Positions 12,901 through 23,029 of a DNA stretch of 64,000 nt are shown here, piece after piece. Position 1 is the first letter of the stretch, and each line of letters starts with the position of its first letter. The notes under the pieces are model-generated. The model searched no databases. It worked only from the letters and a program-made list of their open reading frames with translations, and was not told where the DNA came from. Both the position numbers and the translations under genes were made by a program. This stretch comes from Cryptomeria japonica (taxonomy: Eukaryota; Streptophyta; Pinopsida; Cupressales; Cupressaceae): the NCBI RefSeq assembly GCF_030272615.1, contig NC_081414.1, positions 234,824,233 to 234,888,232 of the forward strand. Direction: 5' to 3'.

Positions 12901-13950
12901 CTTTTCAAGTTGCAATGACATGCCCGTCTTTAATTTGATGATGCAGGTTCCAATTCCTTTGACTGGATGTGAGGAATCATCTCCGATGTTTACTTCCTCA
13001 TCATTCTCCTCTATCATGGAGTCTAGCACTTCTCTAAAACTGGTAATGTGTCTGGATGAACCACTGTCGATCATCCATGAGTTAGACTTGTTTGTTGTAT
13101 GGCTTGTGAGTGCTGAGTAGAGGACATAGTTCTCGAAGTCATCTTCCCTTTTGAATTTTCCTACTTTGACAAATGTGGCTTGTTTGGTTCTCTCCGGACA
13201 TTTCGCAACATAGTGTCCGAATTTGTCACACCTATAACATTGAATATGTGATAGGTCTTTCTTTGGAGTGTTTTTGCCTTGATGACTTTTTCTTTTCCTA
13301 AATTGCTTCTTCTTACTTTTCTTATTTGCGTTAGTATTTAGGACTTGAAGGTCTTCGTCTATGTTCTTTTGTTTTATTCCAATTTCGTTCAATCTTGACT
13401 CTTCTTGGAGACAATCATCTCTTAACCTTTCAAACTTAAGATATTTGGACCTTCCACTAATGCCTTGGACAAATGTATTCCATCCACTGGGCAACCCATC
13501 TAGAGCAATGAGTGTTAATTCTTTACTCTGGATCTCATAATCAAGGGTTGCAAGTTCATCTCTTAGGGTTGATATTCGCATAAAGTAGGAGTTGATTGTC
13601 TCCCCTTTGTTCATCGTGATATGATTTATCTCTCGTTTCAATGCCAGAGTACGACTTGCATTTGATATCTCAAATGTCCTTTCAAGTGCTTTGAACATTT
13701 TGTAAGCCATCTCTTGTTTCTTTATGATGGGCATTATGTTGTTTCTTACCCCATCAACTATTATTTTAATAGCCTTTTCATTTCCCTCAATCCATGCTGT
13801 TTTGTCGGGTTCATTCTTGGGTGCTGCACTTTCAGTTTGAACATATGAATCAACTTTGTTTTCTCTCAAAATCATTTTGATTCTAAACTTCCAAGCTGAG
13901 AAATCATCGCTACCTCCGAGTCTATCTTCGAATCTAATAGCGCTGGCCAT
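12868..13950 (-). CDS. Element 2 gag and protease, 360-codon frame
   Basis: The frame starts at ATG 13950-13948 with MASAIRFEDRLGG. This is the 5' part of a Ty1/copia polyprotein. Gag packages the RNA in cytoplasmic particles, and the protease processes the polyprotein. A conserved copia gag region fills about residues 10-200, followed by a basic linker and a CCHC knuckle CYRCDKFGHYVAKC (about 238-251). The aspartic protease box WMIDSGSSRH is near residue 292. The last codons before the stop at 12868 are out of frame because of the shift near 12905. The correct reading continues into pol. Confidence 0.93.
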   Translation of the reverse strand: MASAIRFEDRLGGSDDFSAWKFRIKMILRENKVDSYVQTESAAPKNEPDKTAWIEGNEKAIKIIVDGVRNNIMPIIKKQEMAYKMFKALERTFEISNASRTLALKREINHITMNKGETINSYFMRISTLRDELATLDYEIQSKELTLIALDGLPSGWNTFVQGISGRSKYLKFERLRDDCLQEESRLNEIGIKQKNIDEDLQVLNTNANKKSKKKQFRKRKSHQGKNTPKKDLSHIQCYRCDKFGHYVAKCPERTKQATFVKVGKFKREDDFENYVLYSALTSHTTNKSNSWMIDSGSSRHITSFREVLDSMIEENDEEVNIGDDSSHPVKGIGTCIIKLKTGMSLQLEKYYMSLASKEI

Positions 13951-14026
13951 TTTGGAAATGTGATGTAATATATAATTTTGTTCTTGAATTATTCAGAAAT
14001 TGAATAGCCTCAGATTCGATTAACCC

Positions 14027-14039
14027 GGCTCTGATACCA
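14027..14039 (-). other. Element 2 primer binding site
   Basis: The minus strand reads TGGTATCAGAGCC directly after the 5' LTR terminal ACA, complementary to initiator Met-tRNA. Confidence 0.93.
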
Positions 14040-14817
14040 TGTAAAGTTTTATTCAATTGCAATAAAAGAACAAATTATATATTTGAGAATTTTATAGGAT
14101 TATATTGTCTAATAATCTGATTGTTTTGTTGCAGGCTGAAGGAGAGAGATCATTAATATTTTATATGTCTTCTCCAAATGATTCATGTCGGGCTTTATAT
14201 GTTTTAGAAGACCGGTCAATAGATGTCTTGACGGGTCATGTCTTTTAGACATGACCGATCAAGGCACCTATTGATCGGTGTCTTTCCATATTGCACATCC
14301 CGATTTCGGTTATGTTTGGTAACTAACATTTAATACTTAAACACTCGGTTGAAACGGTGTTAGTTATGATGCTTTGTTAATGGCCCGATTATAAATGTTT
14401 ATCGGTATGAACTAAACCCGATAACAAATAGCATTACATATGCTATTGCATTAATACCCCAATAGCATATTAATGCCGATTCATAAATGAATCGACATTA
14501 ATATGCTATCGGGTTATTAGCCCGATAGCATTTAGATCGACGCTTAACTATGTTAAGCAAGTCGTCGATCTAATCCATCTTTAGCCCGATAGCATTTAGA
14601 TTGACGCTTAACTATGTTAAGCAAGTCGTCGATCTAATCCATCTTTATCCAATGCCAATATCATAATCATGATCAATGTTACAATCTGATAAACATATTC
14701 AGTTCAGAAAGCATAAATCAGATAATCTAATAGCATAGATGAATAAACCATAACAGAATAAAGGAGATTAACGGGTTAGAGAAGTCTTATCTTGCAGAAG
14801 CTACTAATGCATTAACA
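14040..14817 (-). repeat. Element 2 LTR (5' LTR in element orientation), 778 bp
   Basis: It is longer than its partner. It holds a 64-bp tandem duplication (14519-14582 and 14583-14646) and an extra segment with a strong inverted repeat at 14470-14501 (TTAATGCCGATTCAT against ATGAATCGACATTAA, one mismatch). Confidence 0.95.
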
Positions 14818-14822
14818 TTCAG

Positions 14823-15180
14823 GACCCTATTTCTTGGGGAAGTAAGAAGCAAGCCACAGTTCCTCGTTCCTCAATAGATGCAGAATATCGTGTAGCAAGT
14901 GCAATAGTTTTTGAAGCAGTTTAGCAACGCCGCATATTAGAAGGATTGGGGGTACCACAAAACCAGCTTACAGTCCTCTATTGTGACAATCAGAGTGTTC
15001 TCAAGCTTGTTTGTAATCCAGTGTTTCATGAGCGGACCAAGCATATTGAAGTTGACTGTCACTTCATTCGAGAACATTTTCAGCAAAACAACATCTAGCT
15101 CCATTTCTGCTCAACTCAGGAACAACGTGCATATATCTTCACTAAGCCTCTTTCACGCGTGAAATTTGAAAGTTTTTAGG
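14823..15180 (+). pseudogene. Element 1: RNase H 3' end, displaced by element 2
   Basis: The frame resumes exactly after the TTCAG duplication with ISWGSKKQATVPRSS and continues with DAEYRVA, LYCDNQSVLKLVCNPVF, RTKHIEVDCHFI and IFTKPLSRVKFES. This is the standard Ty1/copia RNase H tail. Two in-frame TAG codons are present (near 14921 and 15095). Confidence 0.92.
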
Positions 15181-15215
15181 ATTCTCTTATTAGTACTTTA
15201 AAGCAATGATGTAAT

Positions 15216-15411
15216 AAGGGGGGATTATTGGATATTCCATCATTTGCACCCTTATGGTTGTTTGATTGTTTGTTTGTTTTATTTGTTAGCCTATTTAGGC
15301 TACTATTTACTATTCATTAAAACTGTGAATGCATGGTTATCCATGTCTATTGTGTATAAATCAATCACATAATGGAAATGAAGTTATTCCATTGCTCTAC
15401 CAAATTTAATA
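15216..15411 (+). repeat. Element 1 polypurine tract and 3' LTR (about 186 bp)
   Basis: The polypurine run AAGGGGGGA (15216-15224) follows the pol end. The LTR then runs from TATTGGATATTCC (15226; TG expected, mutated to TA) to CCAAATTTAATA (15411; CA expected). It contains the palindrome GCCTATTTAGGC. The 5' partner was not found, so the ends are inferred. Confidence 0.65.
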
Positions 15412-15416
15412 TTTCC

Positions 15417-17099
15417 TTCATATTCATACCATTGTAGCTTTTATTTTATGCTTGCTTATGTAAGCCTTGATGGGTATTAACTAGTATCTCTAATTGAAAA
15501 TAGGAAGCATAAATTGTAACCTGAAGTCGAGCTTAAAGCATTAAGGAGGGAGGCATGGGCCTCATAAAATAGTAATTTTCTATGTTCCAGTTTTGGGAAT
15601 GAGAGATGGTGGGGGCCAGTGGGGACCGGAATTTGGGAATGACAGCTGGTGGCACAATTTTTTTTGGTTTATAAATATAATTAAAGTAGAGGGCCAGAGC
15701 CAATTTTTTTGTGATATAGGGTGGTTTTGAGATGTGGAACCCCCTCACAAAGCTTAAATAAGGCCTTCAAGATCATATGGACTGTCATAACACATGCCAT
15801 TTTTTATAATTTTATCACTGTGTTTTCTCCAACACCAAGTCCTCACTGTTTCTGACCAAATCTTCATTCTTCCAAGAAGTAAGGGTGAAGCTGGAGAATC
15901 GTACCAGTCAAAATGGTGAGGGCTACACAGTTAAAGACAGGAATATTGTTATTTTTGAATATTTTTAAGTTTCTTTCTTCTCTGTTTTCTTACTTCTAGT
16001 AAATGAGTTTTTAGAAATTCCTTACAGCAGTCAGCAGGAACTCACGAACATTTATGAAAAGTTGATTACAATGAACATCCACCAGCAATCTTCCCTCACC
16101 GCTTCCACCATTTGCTACTAAGCCTAAGGTGTTGACATATGAATTAAGAAATAATTGAAGTTTGAACTTAAATTTCCTGAAGTTAAGGGAGTGTGCATCT
16201 TATTAAACAAAACTAATAACAGCTGTTTTAATAGTCTATTTTCCTTTAATACCATGTAAATATTCCTTCTCTCCTCCGAGATCAACCATTTGTACATGCC
16301 ATCATATTGTCTACCTGTTGAAAAAATGTTTTTCCCCCTGCCTTCATGAATATTTTAGTGTTTTTGAGTTATCCATCTTTTTCCTGATTTATTTCTGAGT
16401 AATTGAATTCTATTTATGCTTTTGGTTTTCCAAGTCAATCTTGAGTCTAAGTAATTCTACTAATTTCTGTGGTCACGGGTATAGTAGCTGACAGTCTTAG
16501 CATGTCACAAATGAGGTTGAAATCACTCCTTAACTAGAGAGGAGTTTGCTCATGTCAATTTGAGACAAACTGTCCAGTTGCTTGGTTTACTCTTTCTGAG
16601 GATTGAAAAATATCATCACTTTTTTGATTTATTATTTTCTGCTGTTCAAATTCATAAGGTGATATGCCTCAGTTCCTATGAACCTATTTCTATGCAGAGA
16701 TCACATCCTATGTGTGCTGGAAACTTTTGATTAATAATAAAAAATGCTGGTAAATGTCTCATTGGATACGTTCATAGCCACCTTATGGGTGTTATTTGTT
16801 ATAATTATTTTCCTTTTCTCTTACTGCACTACATGGCTTGCAAATTTTCTAAGTCAACGTAGGCCTCAACTGTGGTAGGCAACAAGTATAATTCGATATC
16901 GAGTGTTGGCTCAAAAAACTTGTTTGGGTCTTTGTAGTTGATGCTCTCTGTATTATGGGAATATGTTCCAAGGATACGTTGCAATTGTTTGCGACATATG
17001 ATGTTCATTTTATGTAAAATCCTAATATTGTCAAATATCAAGAAATATGTTAATTGTCTTCTCCAATTGTTTTTGTCAATTAAGCGGGAGGAAAAAATT
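15417..17099. other. Intergenic, no gene recognised
   Basis: AT-rich with small ORFs only. Splice-like signals exist, and this could be the ruined 5' part of the dsRNA-binding gene remnant downstream, but I see no readable exon. Confidence 0.35.
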
Positions 17100-17320
17100 A
17101 GCAAATTTTTTCTTGCAGAACTACTTGTGAAGATGGATGAAGGTTCTCCTACATTTTTTTTACAAAGACAGAAGTTGCTTGTTCTCCAAAACAATGCAAA
17201 TTGGAGGGACCTCCTATGTTGGTTGTGTTGCAAAGAGTAAGAGGGAAGCTGAAATAAAGGCTGCCTTTGTAGCATTTCAAGCCATCAAAGGACAAGTAGG
17301 TAAGTTTTATCATTATTTGC
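17100..17320 (+). pseudogene. Remnant of a dsRNA-binding-domain gene
   Basis: In the frame starting near 17137 the peptide runs SKTMQIGGTSYVGCVAKSK and then REAEIKAAFVAFQAIKG. This resembles the second half of a double-stranded-RNA-binding motif, where the strand-loop-helix pattern ends in K-x-A-E-x-x-A-A. The first half (VKMDEGSPTFF) is in another frame, so at least one frameshift separates them. A splice donor GTAAGT follows at 17300. Continuing sequence to about 17860 looks exon-derived but has many stops. Plant proteins of the DRB or RNase III-like type carry this domain, but which gene this came from is not determined. Confidence 0.5.
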
Positions 17321-17399
17321 ATTCTCTTAGCCAACTGCATATTTATTAGGTATCCTGATTTTTCCTGTGATCTCGTAAATGCTATTTGTAGCCACTCAA

Positions 17400-18540
17400 A
17401 CTGCTGACCTGTTGAAATCTGTTACAGGTGTCATGAGTTGAAATGGCCCACCAAAGAGTGCAAGGATATTATGTCTGAATTGAAGAGAATAACTAACAGT
17501 TTTCCTCCTTGCAATAACTTCTTAGTGGGAAACAACCTTGAGCATGCTGAGAATTACTGCAAAATGTCAATTTGGATAGTGCAGGTACAGTTGAAGAGGG
17601 CCCTGGAAATTTAAATGCAAATGATGAAAATTGAGCACCTTCGACAGAACCACATAACTAGCTTGAGCAAGAAACTTTTCTGATTCTGCCAGAGCAGAAA
17701 GAGATTGAAGCACAGAAGCAAGGTGTGCAGGAGGTTAATTTAAAAGATTTTACAATTAAGAGAAATAGAAGTGACTGTGGGAATTGTGGACAGATAAGTG
17801 GCAAGATGAAAAAAAAAGAAAAAAAATGAAAAGAACCACAGGACCATTTCAGCACACATCAACAAACAACTGATACTATCTGATGTATGTGGAAGATTTT
17901 CCCATATTTCTAGATATTCAAGTTTTGACTTGGGACTCTTTCTGTTCCTGTTTATTGGTTTCCATAATTTTCTTATGGTGAAACATCACTATTTGTATTA
18001 AATAATAATTTTTTTCTTCAATTTTTTTCACGGTACTCTGATTTGTATCAATCAGGGTCCACTGCAAAAAATATATATGATAACAAAAAAGCTAACTGTA
18101 GTGATATGATAATGTTTAAGTATGTTTACCGTTTCGCTATTTACTATTTTACCTTCTGTGCATGTGATATGCAAATGGTTACTTTCTGTTAATTTGATGA
18201 TTGAATGAATTGTTTTGTGCTTACTTTCTGTCCCGAACAGGGTAGATTTCCTTACAAACAACCTTTTTTCTTTAGAGTTATGATTTGATTTGTTTTCTAC
18301 TGATCTAATTGATGTAAGGTTTTGCAAGGATTAACAGAACCCTGTTGTTGACTGTGCTAAGCAAAATCTTGTCTAGTGGAATCCAATTTGATATATTTGC
18401 AGTCTATTGGTTGAAGAGCACAACCATTTACTCAAAAATCAATTCTCAGCATCAACCTCAATTAGAAATGTCCACCTTCTCACGGTTGCCTTTTGTGGGT
18501 ATGGCTAGGTTGCTTGCATGTACAGAAGCCAAGTGCATGC
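17400..18540. other. Decayed, mostly non-coding stretch
   Basis: A purine-rich part (17440-17860) may be the continuation of the dsRNA-binding gene remnant. The rest is AT-rich with no recognisable product. Confidence 0.3.
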
Positions 18541-18559
18541 ATTTCCCTGCACTCCCAGC

Positions 18560-18930
18560 TTGACATGCAGGGGTCATGATCACCCCTGTAACCATTTTTT
18601 TATATAAGGCTGTTAAGCCTCATTGTAAAGGGTTCTCTCCCGATTGTCTTTAGCTTTCCTATGCTCTTTCTCTTCTCTTGAAGACTCGTAATTATTTTTG
18701 CATTTTTGCAACTGCAAGTTTGGGCCTTTGGATTTTGAATGAATTGAGATTACATTCTTGCCTTCCTTCAACTTATGCATGCTATGTATGTTTCCTTACC
18801 TTCATCATAGGTGTATGTTTTGTGGCTCTTCTCTTCATATATGCCGTGTTAACTTGTTTTCTGATTGTGACTTGTGGGAATCCTTCTCCCCTCTTGACAC
18901 TTAGCAAATTCTAACCTCCATACATGCGTT
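18560..18930 (+). repeat. LTR-like promoter/R-region fragment
   Basis: A TATA box (TTTATATAAGGC, about 18599-18610) is followed by GCTGTTAAGCCTCATTGTAA, pyrimidine-rich leader and a GAATTGAGATTACATTCTTG stretch. This layout is typical of the R-U5 part of plant LTRs. No primer site or second copy was seen, so this is tentative. Confidence 0.35.
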
Positions 18931-19523
18931 TGGGTCACTCATGCAACTGAAGTTTGTGCATCTCTTGGATATTTCAGTTGACTCTTTGTGCCATTTCGAT
19001 TGGGGAGAGAAACAATCTCTTATCTTGGTGCATCACCTCCTTTCATTTTAAGCATTTCTCTTTTTTTTCTTTTTTTTTCTTTTGCAATTTGTTAGGATAG
19101 GCCTAGGAGTTAGTTTTGAAATGTTGAGTTGGTTCAACACCTACACCCGGATTGAGAAGGAAGCCGACCTTCTCCGGAGGTTCAAGTCATTGCGCAAGGT
19201 CCCACACTTCGGGGTTGTTTTCATGTTTCACAAGGTTAGGGTGCGAGCTTTTGTGATAACAATAATCTCTTCATTGCTTGTAGTCTAGGCATAGTATAAT
19301 CTCTGGTGAAAGTGAAAACATTATAGGCTACCATGAGGATTTGAGTTCTTTCAAGAACTCTTGAGACTTTATCAAATATTCTTACTAGCTCCTTTATAAA
19401 TGCACTCGCCTTCTTGAAAGACTTATTTATCCAACTCTCCATTAGGTGAGCTGAAGTTCTTGAAGGGGTGAAAGCATAGTGTTCAGTCACACTTTTAGTT
19501 AAGTGCGAGTGAAAAAGAAATCC

Positions 19524-19597
19524 TACTCGGTCGAGTCTACATGGCGCCACATGGCGCCTACGTGGAGGACAGGTGGCGAGGTATACTTGACCGAGTA
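19524..19597. repeat. Inverted repeat TACTCGGTCGAGT / ACTTGACCGAGTA
   Basis: Two 13-bp arms with one mismatch (19524-19536 and 19585-19597) enclose a GC-rich loop with the direct repeat ACATGGCGCC type words. A related word, ACTCGGTCAAG, lies at 28192-28202 on the far side of the two-gene locus. It may be a terminal or subterminal motif of a DNA transposon. Confidence 0.55.
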
Positions 19598-19599
19598 CT

Positions 19600-20159
19600 A
19601 CCCAACCCTACATATACCTGTCGATTGCACTTAGCCCCCCATTTGCACAGTTCGGAATTGCTGGAGCGGGAGGGGGGTTAAGAAGACTTTCAATCGAGCA
19701 AGGTAGGGCCGAAAGGCTTTTTTTCATTTTTTCATTTTTTCATTTTTTAAAATTGTTTTAATAATTTATATGTATATATTTTTAATTGTTTTAGTAATTT
19801 ATATGTATAGATTTTTAATTTTTTAATTGTTTTAATAATAATATATGTATATATATTGTTTTAATTAAATATAATTAAAAACATATACAACCCAAAAACT
19901 TATACAACCCAAAAAACATATAATCACAAACAATATAAATGAATATAATTTACAAACAATCTCTCTAATTACATTCAGGCATCCATGTATACCTTCCAAA
20001 AGTTTAGAAGATCTTTTAGTTTCGTGGAGTACCAAATAATATCATATTTAATAAAGGTAAGTTTGATAAGATCATATTTGAGACACTTGGATAATGTCAA
20101 GGTTTCGAAAAAACATACACATAATTGGGAAGTAAATTGGACTATAGATCAACCCATCA
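19600..20159. other. AT-rich spacer
   Basis: Contains repeated TTTTTCA words near 19720-19745 and repeated TTTAATAATTTATATGTATA blocks. No gene seen. Confidence 0.5.
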
Positions 20160-20330
20160 CCTTAAGATTGATCAACAAAAAGAGAGTGAACCACATTCTT
20201 GAGGACTTGTGAACAAAAATATGGGAACTTATTTACCATTAATTGAGTTTGCATATGATAACACTAACCATAAACACACTTCTCATTTCCTCATTGGAGG
20301 TTCGGAAGCTCAAGTATTGTATGCTTAACA
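20160..20330 (+). pseudogene. Ty3/gypsy integrase fragment
   Basis: KKRVNHILEDL (20177-20209) is followed, one frame over, by MGTYLPLIEFAYDNTNHK and TSHFLIGG (20220-20300). These match the C-terminal side of a gypsy-type integrase core, where TERVNHILEDLL and LPLIEFAYNN are standard. Only about 55 residues remain, with a frameshift between the halves. Confidence 0.7.
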
Positions 20331-20339
20331 AATAGGCTC

Positions 20340-21377
20340 GAACATGGTAGTTGTGGATCCAAATAAACTAGAAAAGATGAAAGACCAAACTTAGATTGAT
20401 TAGCAATTGGGAAATGTAGTGGGTTTTTAGAAAATTTATAAATGACAAAAATATATACATCAAAATAGTCATGTATCGGAGAGAGTGTTTCTAATAAATT
20501 AGCCATTGACAAGCTTGATTAATTTTTGTCTTCCAAACTTGCATATAACTTTGTGGAACCTTTTGAGATCCTAGAACCCTTTGGTGCAATAAATACTATA
20601 TAGTGAGCTTCATCATTTCATCTTCTAATTATAACTTAAGTTATTTAAGTCTTGACTCCATATATCCCCTACTTCTCTCAAGTTCTACCCCCAAATCATG
20701 ATTCTAAATGTTGGTTCCCTCCCATTAATCATTGTTTTGATTAGAATTCTTTGAACATTTTAATAGTTTCACTGACATTTCCTAAATATTTTTGGTCCTT
20801 TGATCTTTGGTTCAATCCTTTTGTGTGATCTTTGGTTAAACAAGATTAACTAGATTAAATTTTACACTAATGAATTTGCTTATAAAAGCAAAATGAAAAC
20901 CCTAGATAAAGTAAAAGGAATGTAATTGATGATTTATTAATAAATTAGGCGATCGTCTATTTTACTCTAACATTATATACCTATTACAAAATTTTATATT
21001 TGAAGTACAATTATGCTAGAATGATTATTATTATTGATATTTGGCGTAACTTTCTAGTTTAATAAAATGATCTCATAACCATTATCTATAATGGTGTAGT
21101 CACATATGCATATTATAATTTTTATGTTAAATAAGTTCATGTGTATGTTCATGTAATTTGTTTTGCAATGTAATCTTTAAGTTGCAATGTCTATAGGTCG
21201 CAGTTCATTTGATTCGTTTTGTTTAAAATGTTTAACTCAAGTGCATCTTTGTACAATGTTTCATCTTGTTTGTGGCATACATTGTATATGAATTTGTTTT
21301 TAATTCAATTTAATTTAATGTATACATGCATATTGTCACACACACACACATTCATACATTTCACATCACATCTAGAT
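20340..21377. other. AT-rich spacer upstream of the two-gene locus
   Basis: No coding sequence recognised. A short (CA)n run lies at 21336-21349 just before the plus-strand gene start. Confidence 0.5.
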
Positions 21378-23023
21378 ATGGCTTCTAATGGTTCACATCA
21401 TTTTTCTTTTGAGCAAAGTGTGCATCTTGATCCTCAGCATACCTCACGTAGGTCTGAGACTCTTGAGAATTCAGAGACTACTTGTATTGAGACTATTTTG
21501 AGAATGCAGTCCTCTCTAGCACAGTTACAATAGACTTTAAATAGCACTTATGTGCTGGCCAATAGAGATAAATTAGAACATATTAGAGATGAGCTGATGC
21601 GTATGATTGAATTTGCTCAATCATACAATCCATATGATGACCCTCACATTGAGTATTTTTATAGGACTTTATCTCACACTGTCTATGACACGGTTAAATG
21701 GAAAACAATAGATAGAAATGTTTCTGCAGTGAAAGTGAAATCCATGTTCCCATTTTACATGGAAATGGTTGTGGTTAGAGGATATCGGGCCACTAGATAT
21801 GAGGATCCTATTGTCGCACCATTCATATATCCTAGATGGTTGGTGATACATCATAGGTGGCCGTAGAAGGATGAGCTGCCACAATATTTCTGCAACCAAT
21901 TGTATACAAAAATTCATCTAGGATATGATGTTGATTACACAAACTTTCCACGACATGCTGGGCAGGGTAGGGGCAGATTTGTAGACAGATTTAGACACCA
22001 TGATACACAACCCCCTAGTAAGAGGGCAATGGTGGGTCAGAACCTTTCATTTTTTCTGAAAGGTTTGGATTTGGTCACAAGTGGTACTAGTGATATGGCA
22101 ACTGAGGAGGCACACGTTGACATGTATTCTAGCATTGCCAACATTGCTACTCAAGGTTGATGAGATGACTTCTTTTCGTGTGGGGAGATATATGTTGCAT
22201 TCTCGTCCTGCCCCTATTGTTGATGAGATGGATCCATTTTATGACCCATATATTCGTTATGAGCTACCATTGCCTACAGAGATCACACGTTTACCGGAGG
22301 ATAGTTTGTGCCAGATGAGCTACTATTTAGTGAGCGATCTTGTGGATGCTTATCAGGTTCTCTCTACATTACATGGGATCACTCCTCAACAGCTCCCTGA
22401 GTTCATTGGATGAGTACTTCAAAGATCCTCGATTAGTACTAGCCATGGTGGAGGAGATTCAGAGCCTGATAGTTCCAGGCAGGAGGATATTTCGATACCT
22501 CCTACAACTCTCGAGACTATAGTGCATCCTACACCACATACTCCAGGAGTTTGGCGACGAGGTTTTTCATCTCTTCTTATGGATGACTTTATTGATCCAG
22601 ATGCTGTGTCATTACACTCTTCGGAGATATCTGGCATCAGGGGTGCATTCGAGGAGAGGAATAAGGTAAGAAACTGGAAATTTTGATTTTAACTTAGTTG
22701 TATATATAAAGTTTTTATGTATTCACTACCACTGACATTTTTTTTTAATTTTAAATATATATTACAAGAGATTATGATGGACATGAGATATGGAGATTTG
22801 CAGGCACTTGGTGATCCTATTCATCACGATACACAGGTAAATTTATATTTAAATTTAAATTGATGTCTCTTATTTTTTCGTATTCATCAGGATCCACTAT
22901 ATATATATATATATATATTTTTTTTTTAACATGGAAATTGTGTACACAATGTAGGCCCCCGGAACAAGCAACATATCAGATCGAAGATCGGGGATCGGGA
23001 CAGGGCGCGACATAGCTCATTAT
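21378..23023 (+). pseudogene. Unrecognised spliced gene A of a putative two-gene transposon
   Basis: Exon 1 runs from ATG 21378 (MASNGSHHFSFEQSV) to a GTAAGA donor after 22665. Exon 2 is 22771-22836 (IMMDMRYGDLQALG, acceptor AAGAG, donor CAG/GTAAAT), exactly in phase. A possible last exon begins at 22954 with APGTSNISDRRSG. Its end is not clear. The reading is broken by TAG 21531-21533, TAG 21864-21866, a frameshift near 22100-22160 and TGA 22411-22413, yet coding character persists on both sides of each. Visible features are a Glu/Ser-rich N-terminus, a central region with YRTLSHTVYDTVKWK and an Arg-rich patch (GQGRGRFVDRFRHHD). I do not recognise the family. It converges on gene B and shows similar decay, so the two probably arrived together as one mobile element. 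Confidence 0.6.
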
Positions 23024-23029
23024 ATTGTT

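Larger units (their letters stand above)
8814..14817 (-). mobile_element. Element 2: near-intact Ty1/copia retrotransposon nested in element 1
   Basis: This is a complete minus-strand element, read from 14817 down to 8814. It has a 5' LTR at 14040-14817, primer site at 14027-14039, gag-pol at 13950-10055, polypurine tract at 9465-9473 and 3' LTR at 8814-9464. The LTRs read TGTAAAG..AGCA/AACA on the plus strand. The 5-bp target duplication TTCAG lies at 8809-8813 and 14818-14822, and the RNase H reading of element 1 resumes immediately after it. Only one frameshift and one nonsense codon are visible in gag-pol, so insertion is much younger than the host element. Confidence 0.96.

Noticed and set aside
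16829-17275. 148-codon minus-strand ORF
   Set aside because: It is antisense to the dsRNA-binding-domain remnant and has no recognisable domain.
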